From Conidiobolus incongruus B7586 (Eukaryota; Entomophthoromycota; Entomophthoromycetes; Entomophthorales; Conidiobolaceae), in the NCBI GenBank assembly GCA_000697335.1, contig JNEM01008185.1:1-30586 (forward strand): DNA of 30,586 bases, read 5' to 3'. Shown here piece after piece: positions 11,034-21,201 of this stretch. The position numbers were made by a program, and so were the translations under genes. The notes below the pieces were generated by a model, which searched no databases, was not told where the DNA came from, and was given only the letters and a program-made list of their open reading frames with translations. Positions within the stretch are counted from its first letter, which is position 1. The number at the start of each line of letters is the position of its first letter.

Positions 11034-12823
11034 TTCACCTATTAAAATGACTTGAAATAAACTGATAACTTCATTCAATTGTTATTTAAGAATTCAAGTG
11101 CAGTTTTAGGCCCATTCGGGTATTCTTTATATTCTAATTCCATATAGGTTCGTGATAGTTACCTTATTAAGCATATCCAACCTTTTCTCACAATCTGAAC
11201 CACCAAATTCACACAGCATAACCAATATTAGAGATAAAAATCAGTACCATCAGAACATTCAGACCAATTATTTTCGCATAGACTTTATTGTATATTTTGA
11301 CAGATATGATTTTTACTGTTATAAGCAAATATAAAAGATCGAATATAGCTGTGTTGAAGAAGCTGATCATTTTAAGTATACTTCAGAGGATCTAAATTTA
11401 GATGAAATCCACGTTTTTAATTTTTGATTATTTGTTAAATCAACAAAATTATTAATCGTTAATTCAATTCTAAATCCTTGTATTAAGTTTAACAATTTAT
11501 AAGAAATTAATAATAATTAAAAATTATATTCTATCATTATTAATATCACATATAACTCTGAATTTTCTGTACAATATCAAATAGTTGATGATAAATTAAA
11601 GTATTTCCACATCACCAAGAAAAATCAATTTAGTCACACTTGTATTACCCAATAGATGGAATGATGTCTTTATTTGCTTCATCTACGCAAAACTTATATC
11701 ACTGAATCTTTAGTAGAATATTCAACCTAGTATAAATCAAGCCAAGCGCAACTTATTGAATCTATTAATAATTCAAGGTTCATCTCTTACTTGATCGATC
11801 ATATTAGCTGAATTTGAATCCTTGAATACTTTATTGTAGCGACTTTAACTTGTTTGAGTAATATCTTGTTTTCAAAGTATATTTTGAAAAAATATGTAAT
11901 AAGAGCTACTCATTAATACTCTCGAAGTGATCTTCAACCCATTATTTAACAAAAAGTCAGCTTAAATTGTTTAAAATGAGTAGAAAAACTCTCTGCTCGA
12001 GTTAATAATACTATTATAATATAATGCAACAACTTGGTCTACCGAATATGAAAATTATAAATTTAATTTCGGAAATTTGTCAGATATACTTTTGAAACAA
12101 TTTTAGGCACAACCTTAATATCATATTCAATTTAGGGTATGAGTATAAGAAATAAAAAGCCTTTGATTTTGTTTAAAGATCAATATTGATATTAATATTA
12201 ATCATAAATTGAAATACATTGACTATTAAAGCTTGTCATACCAATTAAGCAACTAAAAAGATTTGTTTTGTTAATTAATATATATTTATATATACCATTT
12301 ACCTTAGAAAACATTTCTACAAAATATAATTGCATCTGATCATATTTCACTTATTTGGTATTCGTGTTAACTTCTATTGTTCCTTGTATCTAATCAAATG
12401 TATTTATATTAGAATTTCCATTTAAATAATCTGTATTTGTGATTGATATTCTTGATCATTATTTTGTTTAAAATTTCCAATATAAAAATTAGAATAATTA
12501 AAATATTTCATATATAATTTTTTTCTAAATGTATAAAATATATTCAAGACTATATAAATTTGTTAAATTGATATTAAATTATTTTTTCACAGATTGGCAT
12601 AATATATTTGTAATATTTAAAATATAATTAATAATTATCCTTTCTTTAATCTTATCAATTATTTATGAATCTTAAATTTGTGTTGTTATTCTTATAAATT
12701 TTGAAACTGAATATAGATAATGTTTATAATCTCAACAATATAAATAATCAATAAATTTAAAATTAAATATGCTGATGTTTTAATCTTTTTAAAATACATA
12801 TATCATTTTCGATATTTATTTCA
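11034..12823. other. GC-raised intergenic region with unidentified relic frames
   Basis: This region is clearly less AT-rich than the other deserts, mostly at 11100-12130. On the + strand, 11115-11427 reads as a long protein-like frame with one internal TAA (at 11332-11334), and 11575-12000 is protein-like but broken by many stops. On the minus strand 11210-11075 also gives a plausible fragment ('YMELEYKEYPNG') with a frame break. I cannot match any of them to a family. CCAAT boxes at 11222-11226 and 11264-11268 lie 190-235 bp before ZDS1 and may belong to its promoter. From 12130 to 12823 the sequence returns to plain A+T with nothing visible. Confidence 0.45.
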
Positions 12824-13557
12824 ATGGCCAATTCGAAATATAATATATCGAAAATTTTGAACAGCTTGATTCTATATTACCGAGTATTATATAATGGTTA
12901 CAATTGATGGAAAAGGCTTTACAAAATTTACTACTGCTCACAAATTTGAAGCCCAAGGATAAGAGAGCAATTGATCTAATGAACTTTTGTGTGGAACAAG
13001 TGGTAAAATCTTTAGACGAAACCACAATTGAATATGATCAAAGTGACGAAGATAGTCTTATTTTTCAAAGGGATTGCCAATTATTTGAAGGTGATTTAAT
13101 AAATTGGTAACTACCGTTGAAAGTACATTCATTTCGAATTACTTCTTCCACTGGTCAAAGTATTTCCCAGACGTGCCACTTCAAATGTCATCGACAATTA
13201 ACGGCAGAAGTGTATATTATTCACTAGTGAAATTCTAAAGAATTATTTTAGCTGACGACAAGTAGACTGTCACATCGACAACCTGTATTATTTATACATT
13301 TGGAAACGTTCAATCTGGATTATCGAGAAAATCGGTCAAAAGATAAACATCAATATTTATTCTGAAAATTTTGAACTAATTATAATAACCAACCTGAGAT
13401 GCATAAAATGTGTATTGTTATTATTAGTTTTGAATATAATGGTCCTTTATATAACAAGGACCATCCTATCAAAAGGAAAAATTTTGCTATTCACACTCTC
13501 CATGTTGGCATTATCAAGAAATAATTTTGGGATACTTATCTAGATTTATTGAAATAG
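12824..13557 (+). pseudogene. THG1: Dead tRNA-His guanylyltransferase gene
   Basis: Thg1 adds the essential G(-1) to tRNA-His. This copy keeps recognisable family blocks in order, spread over all three frames: 'MANSKY' start (12824), 'IENFEQLDSILPS', 'TIDGKGFTKF' with the first metal-binding Asp (12906-12908), 'KDKRAIDLMNFCVEQVV', 'EYDQSDED' (GQSDEYS in the family), 'NYFFHWSKYFPDVPLQMS', 'INGRSVYYS', 'VDCHIDNLY', 'NYNNQPEMHK' and the terminal 'FWDTYLDLLK' followed by TAG at 13555-13557. Intervening frameshifts (at least six) and in-frame stops cannot be removed by introns with normal borders. The total length (734 bp) corresponds to about 245 codons, close to a full-length gene, so decay has been by small changes rather than truncation. 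An intact THG1 should exist elsewhere, because the enzyme is essential in yeast. Confidence 0.9.
13439..13464. repeat. Perfect 9-bp inverted repeat inside the THG1 relic
   Basis: Arms ATGGTCCTT (13439-13447) and AAGGACCAT (13456-13464) around an 8-base AT spacer. It lies in the C-terminal part of the dead THG1 gene, where the coding sequence would be between the 'PEMHK' and 'FWDTY' blocks. It is probably chance or a decay product; no role is inferred. Confidence 0.6.
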
Positions 13558-15050
13558 CTTTAAATATATATATAGAATAAATTATTATCAAATAGGTATA
13601 TATGAATATTTATATATTTTTGGGTTTAATCAGTCTTTTTATAATTAAATATTATCTAGATCAAAAATCAAATAATTAATTTATTATTCACATATCATTA
13701 AACTTTTTTTTCAGCTGAAAAATAATCATATCAATTATTTGTTATGACTTGGCCATTATTTGATATTCTGATAAATGAAAATTCATCGACTTAATACTAC
13801 TCTATTCGAAAATGTAGTCCATCCAAATTAAATAACAGTTAGTAATATATCGCCGTCACCATATTTATTTTAAGAATGAATTTAATTATCTTGGTTAATT
13901 TTAAAATCCAAATTTGATTTATAACGCAGTATATAGTATTTTCCAATAATATTATTACATGTAATTGTTTAATATTCAATTAATAATATTTGAATTATAA
14001 TAATTCAATGAATAATTATATTGATCACGTATATCTTTTATCATGATTTTATTTTCAAAACTTTATTAGTCAAATTGAGATAACTAAAAATTCGTATAAT
14101 TCTATATATAGTAATTATTAAATTCAAATAACATATTTCAAATACTTTTAATATTTATGAAATTAATTAATATACAAAATTATCTGGACAAAATAAAATT
14201 GGTAAAACTATAATAAAATAATTATATATCATTTAAAATTGATTTCAAATTGATATTAAAGTTAGATAGGCAATTTAAAAAATTTCTAATTGTCATATAA
14301 TTTTGATAAAATAACTAATGATGATTTCATTTTTTGAAAATCTTTAAAATTTTACTCTTTATAGATAATATAAGGAAATCTTTAGATTTTTACCAATTAG
14401 ATGATTAACGAAATATTTTGTTTTAAAATTTTTTACTTGTAATTCTTGATTTATCATGATGAATTTCATCAAATATTAATATTCTATTTAACCTATATTC
14501 ATTCTATTTGTCTCATGATTTTTTAATACTTATATATGTTTGATAATGAACAGCTATTGTCTGGGAAATATTTTTTAATTAATTATTTAAAACTATATGA
14601 ATATTTTTTCCATGGCTGTTTAAATCATAATTAGATATTTAATGCTTATTTTTTTTATCTTTTTGTAAGCTTGATTGAGTAATTGTAGCTATCATCTTAG
14701 CAATTCTTTACAAATTCAGCCAATTAATGCAGTAATTGGATGAAGGCAAATGTGGTCCAATAATCTCTAAATATCAAATAAAGAGGATTTCTAATGGACC
14801 AATGAGAGCACAAAGCAATGGACGCAGAATTCTACAATTAAATTCCCTAATCGCATCAATCGAAATAGAAAAATCAACCTACAAATATATTCATTAACAA
14901 GTAGAATTCATGAAAATAAAACTAATTCAGCTATAAATTACCAGACAATTCTCTTTTTGTTTATTTTATTAATCTTTATTTCGTTTAATCCAAAAACTTT
15001 TTATATTATTCCTTTTCGCTTTATTAATACTTGTTTATTTTGTAATTAAA
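13558..15050. other. AT-rich spacer and YPT1 promoter region
   Basis: Mostly A+T. A short protein-like + strand frame at about 13745-13790, with an in-frame TAA soon after, cannot be named. From about 14700 the sequence becomes less AT-rich and carries the CCAAT cluster of the YPT1 promoter (14720-14803). No other gene is seen. Confidence 0.6.
14720..14803 (+). promoter_or_regulatory. CCAAT-box cluster upstream of YPT1
   Basis: Four CCAAT pentamers in 84 bp: CCAAT at 14720-14724, 14757-14761 and 14799-14803, and ATTGG at 14735-14739. They sit 248-331 bp before the YPT1 start codon, in a patch less AT-rich than its surroundings. CCAAT is the core of HAP2/3/5 (NF-Y) sites. Function is inferred from density and position only. 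Confidence 0.45.
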
Positions 15051-15996
15051 ATGAATCCCGAATAGTAAGTAACTCTTGCGAATTAAATTCTTTTGTTTTT
15101 AATTGACTTATGCTCTTCATCTAGCGACTATCTTTTCAAATTACTATTAATTGGTGACTCTGGTGTTGGTAAATCTTGTCTCTTACTCCGTTTTGCCGAT
15201 GATACTTATACCGAAAGTTACATTTCCACTATTGGTGTTGACTTTGTAAGTTTTTTAAGAATAACGTTGAAGGCTTAAAATATTTGTCTATTATCCATTA
15301 TTAGCAAAGTTTACTAATTCTCTTCATTTTTATTACTAATAGAAAATTAGAACCATTGAATTAGAAGGAAAAACTGTCAAACTTCAAATTGTAACTTTGA
15401 ATTTTTTTATTCTATTAAACACACTCACTAATATTTTTCTCTAGTGGGATACAGCCGGTCAAGAACGCTTCAGAACTATCACCTCATCTTACTACCGTGG
15501 TGCTCACGGTATTATCGTCGTTTATGATGTTACAGACAACGATTCCTTTAGCAATGTTAAGCAATGGTTACAAGAAATTGAACGCTATGCTAGCGAAGGT
15601 GTCAGCAAGCTTTTAGTCGGTAATAAGAGCGACTTAGTTGATAAGAAGGTTGTCGACACAGAAACTGCTAAGGTAATTTTATTTCATCGGTTCATTTAAT
15701 AAAATTTTGTAACATTTTGTTTTAATAGGGATTTGCCGACGAAATTTCCATTCCTTTCTTGGAAACCTCAGCTAAGGACGCTACCAATGTAGAGCAAGCT
15801 TTCATGACCATGGCTAAGCAAATTAAAGACAGGTAATTTTTTATTCACATTCATTTCTAGGTTATAATGAAATAATATTAATTCTTTCAATAGGATGGGA
15901 ACTGCTACTCCCAGTATTTCCGGAAATAAGCAAACTGTAAAGGTTGGATCCGGCACCTCAGTACCCAAGCAACAAACTGCAGGTGGATGTTGTTAA
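15051..15996 (+). CDS. YPT1: Rab GTPase Ypt1/Rab1
   Basis: Small GTPase controlling ER-to-Golgi transport and autophagy, membrane-anchored by prenylation. Six exons, 15051-15064, 15125-15245, 15343-15390, 15445-15672, 15729-15832 and 15894-15996, sum to 618 nt and give 205 residues. All junctions are GT-AG and the reading frame is continuous; introns are 60, 97, 54, 56 and 61 bp. Visible GTPase motifs: P-loop 'GDSGVGKS' (15-22), switch I Thr40, 'WDTAGQE' (62-68), 'NKSD' (121-124) and 'ETSAK' (149-153). The C-terminal Cys204-Cys205 is the geranylgeranylation site. The sequence '[18 protein letters not shown]' is nearly identical to fungal Ypt1, and length matches yeast (206). The first exon has only 14 nt, so simple ORF finding misses it; an open frame starting at 15093 is an intronic artefact. 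A decoy AG at 15860 in intron 5 would leave an intron of 28 bp, too short. Confidence 0.98.
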
Positions 15997-18525
15997 ATTA
16001 AGGAATACAAATATTTCCCTCTTTCAGCCACAAAGATTTAATGATTCATTAACTTATGCTTAACTTAGTCTATTGTTTTCAATTTTATGTTGACTCGACT
16101 GGCATAATATGGTTAATCGCTGCTATTTTTCCTAATTCAATATTTTTTGTTTATCAAATCTTCTCGATACTATTGAATATACAAGTATTATTTTATCATT
16201 AATTATTATCTTTACTTTTCTCATATTCTTTGTTCTATCAATATATCGTTAGTCTTATATATTAACTTGAAATATATCATTGTCTATATATTTAATTTTT
16301 GTTCACATACATATAATGGTTTCAGCATATTTATTAATTTTTTTAGTTTTAATGCCATAATTTATTCTATTAAATATTCAATACATTTCAATATATTTTA
16401 AGATATATTTATATAGAATTGTCATTACATTTAATCTGGTATTCTTTTATTTGGATTATATTCCATTTAAACTTAAGCCAATAAATGAATATTTAAAGTT
16501 TAGTTATAATAAGAAACTGAGTTATACAATTTCTTTTTAAACTCCTACTAAACAATTTTGTAAATTTTATATCTGAACGTTCCAATCATAAATTTACATA
16601 TCATTAAGTTTGCCACTAATTGGATATAATTCAATTCATACATAATACCATATTTATTTATTATAACCCTTAAAATTCAGAGTATTTTTGAATTAAAAAA
16701 ATAGACATTGATTTGCATAAATAATGATAAAACAATTTTCACCGTTTCTCAACTTTTTGGATAAAATTACTTTAATATCTTATAATAATCCCAATATTTT
16801 CTAATATCAAATTTTCTATTTGAAATTTCTCCTTAAAATATTTCAAATTGCGGTATAATTTTTTGATTAAAACTGATATTTGATTTGAAAGGTATATAAT
16901 ACTTTGATAATATTCTCAACTTGTATTATACTTTATAAATTCGAAACTTATTAAACATTAATTTTAAAATAAATGACATTAGAATTTTGTAAATATATAT
17001 GAAATTAATTTATTTGTAACTTTTCATGCCTAAATTTAAATATTATTATTTTAATTGATGTTATTTATTATAATAATTAACAGTTGTTAATAAAAATTAA
17101 TCATTTTGTAATAAATAGTCTTTTTTGCGAATAAATGCATGATAATCATAAATTTGAGGGTTTAAGATAATATAAAATACTAAATAATATATATATTTTG
17201 CTAAAAGAACCAATCTAAATATTTATTGAATATCAATTTTGTTGAAATAATGCGCAATACGAAAATAATTGCGAACATATAGGACGTAATATTAGAGCAT
17301 CAATATTATTAATAAATTTAGCGAATATATATAATTTTGATCATTCAATATTTTTCAAATAATTATAATTTTCATCAATAATAGTGTCTATTTAGAATTA
17401 TATAATTTCAAGTCATTGATTCATATATTTGAATTCATTTAAATATATTTTAATAAATATATTTTTAATTCGCTCTGCATATTGAAAAAGTATATTTACT
17501 TAAATTAAATTTGTGACAATAGCTATTCTTATATCATATATTGACACTTAATAAGTAATTATATTAATACCTTTATTATTACTTATATCATATACACTGG
17601 ATCATTAATTAATGAGTTATTAATAATTATATGTATGTATGTATAATAATAATAATGATCAAGTTCATATAGTCAATCATTATACAGTTCCTACGTTGAT
17701 AATTTTAGCATTTGCAGATATTAAATTTGATATTAACTTTATAAATATAGATATATCTAAAATTATTCAAAGTTTTGAGAATAAAACACTGTTTCAATCA
17801 TATATTATGAATTTTATTTTATTATTTGAATATATATATTATTAAAAATTTTTAAAGTATTACACTGATTTTAAAATTAATTCAATATATGACAATATTA
17901 ATCAATTTTTATTACAGCTATTGATAATTAATGAAAATATGTAAGGTTATTATTAACTTGATATTAACGAATTCAGAATTATTAATTCAATAATTTAACA
18001 ATTTTTTTATTTTTAACATTGTATTTTCTAATAATAAAATTAATATATTTTATAATTAATGATCAATGTAACATGTAATATGAAAAGAATATATGCATAC
18101 CTATATAATTTATGAATTCACTAACCAGCTACTTTATTAATTGATATCGTCTTCATATAATACATCTTAACTGGAGTAAAATAATTTAATTGAAATTTCC
18201 AATGTTAATAAATTTCCAAATTATTTATAATAAAGTATTAAAATTTTTGAATAGTAATAAAATAAAACTGTAACCGATTTGAGAATACTTTGAGGTATTT
18301 AAGGATTTTTATAATAATAAAATGCTCAGAAAAATATTAATAATATACCTTTTGAATCACTTTGAAAATCGAATTAAAAATTTTTTTATTAAATAATTTT
18401 TATACAGTATATTTTCAAGGCAGACTGAATTAGAAGAAAAATATGATAGAGAATACAATGTGCAATTGTGTTAAAATAATATTGACAAGTGAGTAAAATA
18501 TAGAATGAATGTGGTCATAAATAAA
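15997..18525. other. AT-rich intergenic desert
   Basis: About 2.5 kb between the convergent 3' ends of YPT1 and the JmjC gene. The first 150 bases are pyrimidine-rich and likely hold the YPT1 3'UTR. A 68-codon + strand frame (17639-17845) is low in complexity and has no family features. No RNA gene, repeat family or named relic is visible. Confidence 0.6.
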
Positions 18526-18597
18526 TTATTCAGTTTTTGAGCTTTTAGAAGATCCATTAACTGAAGGTTCGGATTTGAAAATGATATTTTTGTGTTT
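18526..18597 (-). other. In-frame coding-like tail after the JmjC stop codon
   Basis: Directly after the TAA at 18600-18598 the same frame stays open for 23 codons to a second TAA (18528-18526). It encodes a Ser/Lys/Glu-rich tail ('FKSEPSVNGSSKSSKTE') of the same character as the last 50 residues of the protein. It is less AT-rich than the flanking DNA. It is either a tail lost through a recent stop gain or a readthrough extension. The context after the stop (TAA AAA) does not match the known leaky UGA-CUA type. Confidence 0.5.
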
Positions 18598-21201
18598 TTA
18601 AACGGGAGAATCTTGGGATTCAGAAGTTTTATCTAGAGATATTGTGCTAGATTTAGCTTTTCTTCGCTTTGAAGCAGATGCTGATGCTTCAGATTTGGAA
18701 GTTCTTTTAGCAGGTGCTTTCTTTGGGGTCCTAGAATTTTTGCTTTTTGTGATTGAAGCAGGAGTTATTTCAGTGAGGATCGAATTGAGTAATTCATCTT
18801 CAATGTTCAGTATGAATGAAATACATTTAGAGTTAGAGAACATAATATGGTTTTGTGTTTGGACAATATCATCATGTCGAAGATGATAATTGGGTAGCTT
18901 TCGGAAGTCATGAGCTACACGCATACACTGATTGGTTCTCTCGGGGCTAATAAAGTCTGTAGCAATTTTGATACAATTGCTAAGATTCAAGACTTGATGG
19001 GCACAACCTGCAGGAATGAAGACAGCATCTCCAGGATTTTGGTAAATTTGAAAAGCTGTTACACCTTCTTCCTCTTTTAATTCTTTGAGCATCTCTTCAG
19101 TTAGATAAATAGCCTGATCATGAATGTAATCTGAGAAGTCAAGTGGGTACTTTTTCTTTAGATTCCAACGGTGAAGATATGCACGAATCTTATCGACATC
19201 TTTATACTCGAAAATATGCCAAAGCGCTGCACATTTAGCATTAGAAAATTCATATCCAGATTGGTATGAATGTGTCATAATATTAACAGCATCAGCTGCA
19301 TCCAAGTGTAATGGTGTGGTCCCTTTTATATCATCTTGTGGACGACCAGTAGCAATATACATTTTAGGGCCCAAATCTGGGGGATTGAGGATGCGTGGCA
19401 AATAAGTGGCCAAGTTCAAGAAGCCATCAGGGTGAGTGCATTCTTTAAAAGGTAGAGAATTCAAAAAGGTATGATATAAGCTGGGGAAACAAATTTTGAA
19501 TTCTGAGAAGGGTGGCCAGTCTTTGATCTTACGGGGCTTAATTAGAGAATCTGGATTAAAGGTAGTAAAGCCGTTGAAGAAATTCGATAACTTGACTGCT
19601 GTTGCTTTCATAGAATTTCCTTGTATTTTTTCAATAAACACGTCACCATAGAGTTCGGATAGCTTTTCAGCAGAAAATTCAAAATAATGCTTGGGAGACA
19701 CGCCTTCAATAACGATAGGAATTCCTTGCTGCATAGCAGATTGATACCCTTCAAGTCCAAATTTTTCTTCAGTTCCGCGAGGATAAGATTTGAAAAGCTT
19801 TTGAGATTCATCTGCTTCATTGTCAATTCCGTTATAAACAAAGAGCTCTCTTGGAATTTCCGAAGAGACTAAAGAAGCTGTTTGGGTGATTTCATCAGAT
19901 TTTTCTAAAAGCCACTCGAAAATGCTTCTAGGATAAATCGTAACGGGAATAAAATCAGTCATAGTATGTTTAAATTTTTTAATACACCTAGAAGGCAGGT
20001 TGAAGGTAGCAGCAGTCAAATAGCATTCGTGGCAGAGCTCCATTCCACAATGCTTACCTAAATAGTAGATATTCAACAGAGTGCTTCTACAATTATCGCA
20101 TTGATGTTGACCAGAAGTACTGAATTTTTTTAGATATAACTTAGAGTGCTTAAATAGATCAAGTTGTAGTGTTAAGAATGACTTTAAGGGAATTTTGCTG
20201 TTAAGTACAATATACTTGGCGTAATCAATCTTCTGAGAATCAGTAAGCTTAGGGCGTTCGTGGAGATCAATTTTTGGGACTTTTTCACTAATTGAATTAT
20301 ATAGTTCAATTTCATTTTTAAGAGCATCATGAACTTTTCCTCTCTTTGCACGAGGTTTACCAGGTCGAAGCATAAGAGGATAAGTAATTGATTCTTCAGA
20401 ATATTCTTGCCAGCGAGGAGGGGTAAGTAATATTTTGTTGTTCTTAATGCTTATAGGGAGAATTCGAATGCCTTTCCAACGACAGTTATCAGTTTGCTTT
20501 AAAATGCAGTGAGAACATCTAGGAATTACTTTATCAAATTGTTGGCACGAGCTCTCTTGCAAAGTCCATTTTATCCTGTCTTCGGCCTCGTCAAGGGGAA
20601 TAGTACATGCATCAGGAAGTTCGTCTGATTGACCCTTGGGGGCAATGTAAAGTGGATCAACTAATTTCATCAAAGTTGGAAGTCGTTCCTTCAAGTATTT
20701 TATATGTGAAGCCTTGGGGCAAATTTCTCTGAAAAATTTTTCAGAAACATCAATAGGAAGAAAGCCATCAGTTCTAGTATATTCTCCTTCAGCATATACT
20801 CTAAGAAAGTCCTTTTCTCTTTCAGTAAGATCTTCATATGTAGCAGGAATTTCAGGTTCGGGCTCAACATTTTCGCCCACAGTAGCTCCGTTGTCAAGTT
20901 GACCTTCAGTTTCGTCATAAGAAGCTGTAGTAGTTGGAATATCAGTTCCGTTAGATTTTTTTTCATCTGATAAATCTGTTGCAATTAAATATTCAGAGAA
21001 TGTTTTCTCAGATTCGGCTGAATTGGCATTGCTAGAAAAGTTATCAACGTTAGTAACTTCGGTTTTATTATCAAAGGGAGAAGGTTCTTGACCATCACTA
21101 TTGAGTTGTGGAAGAGTTTGTAGAGTTATTTGCTTAGCTTGAGAAAGGAGAATTAGCTGAGGGCTGTCATTAGCATCCAGCTGTTGTTGATTAGTAGTCA
21201 T
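18598..21201 (-). CDS. KDM3-type JmjC histone demethylase-like protein
   Basis: Nuclear 2-oxoglutarate/Fe(II) oxygenase of the JHDM2/KDM3 type, whose best-known members remove H3K9me1/2. One long exon encodes 867 residues from the ATG at 21201. The N-terminal 120 residues are acidic, Ser/Thr-rich and probably disordered. Cysteine clusters follow at about 219-240 and 368-393 ('QCDNC', 'HCGMELCHEC'), matching the zinc-finger-like module before the catalytic domain in KDM3. The JmjC domain spans about 480-760; the Fe(II) ligands are visible as His632-x-Asp634 in 'TTPLHLDAADAVNIM' and His735 in 'PAGCAHQVLNL', with Lys745 beyond. 'DFISPERTNQCMRVAHDFR' is also KDM3-like. The C-terminal 50 residues are Lys/Ser-rich, suggesting nuclear localisation. 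All metal ligands are present, so activity is plausible. ATTGG at 21399-21403 lies about 200 bp upstream. The exact substrate cannot be told. Confidence 0.93.
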   Translation of the reverse strand: MTTNQQQLDANDSPQLILLSQAKQITLQTLPQLNSDGQEPSPFDNKTEVTNVDNFSSNANSAESEKTFSEYLIATDLSDEKKSNGTDIPTTTASYDETEGQLDNGATVGENVEPEPEIPATYEDLTEREKDFLRVYAEGEYTRTDGFLPIDVSEKFFREICPKASHIKYLKERLPTLMKLVDPLYIAPKGQSDELPDACTIPLDEAEDRIKWTLQESSCQQFDKVIPRCSHCILKQTDNCRWKGIRILPISIKNNKILLTPPRWQEYSEESITYPLMLRPGKPRAKRGKVHDALKNEIELYNSISEKVPKIDLHERPKLTDSQKIDYAKYIVLNSKIPLKSFLTLQLDLFKHSKLYLKKFSTSGQHQCDNCRSTLLNIYYLGKHCGMELCHECYLTAATFNLPSRCIKKFKHTMTDFIPVTIYPRSIFEWLLEKSDEITQTASLVSSEIPRELFVYNGIDNEADESQKLFKSYPRGTEEKFGLEGYQSAMQQGIPIVIEGVSPKHYFEFSAEKLSELYGDVFIEKIQGNSMKATAVKLSNFFNGFTTFNPDSLIKPRKIKDWPPFSEFKICFPSLYHTFLNSLPFKECTHPDGFLNLATYLPRILNPPDLGPKMYIATGRPQDDIKGTTPLHLDAADAVNIMTHSYQSGYEFSNAKCAALWHIFEYKDVDKIRAYLHRWNLKKKYPLDFSDYIHDQAIYLTEEMLKELKEEEGVTAFQIYQNPGDAVFIPAGCAHQVLNLSNCIKIATDFISPERTNQCMRVAHDFRKLPNYHLRHDDIVQTQNHIMFSNSKCISFILNIEDELLNSILTEITPASITKSKNSRTPKKAPAKRTSKSEASASASKRRKAKSSTISLDKTSESQDSPV

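Noticed and set aside
11044-11165. 5'UTR intron of ZDS1
   Set aside because: A GTAACT and a TTTAATAG border fit, but the interval itself contains protein-like sequence on the same strand, so the case stays open and it is not annotated.
12904-13110. Small independent gene on the + strand
   Set aside because: It is the readable middle part of the THG1 relic; family blocks before and after it continue in other frames.
15093-15278. 61-codon ORF as the YPT1 start
   Set aside because: Its first residues are intron 1. The true first exon is the 14-nt piece at 15051 and the ORF end runs into intron 2.
17639-17845. 68-codon + strand frame in the YPT1/JmjC spacer
   Set aside because: No family features and Ile/Asn/Phe-rich composition as expected by chance in this DNA; no splice partners are evident.
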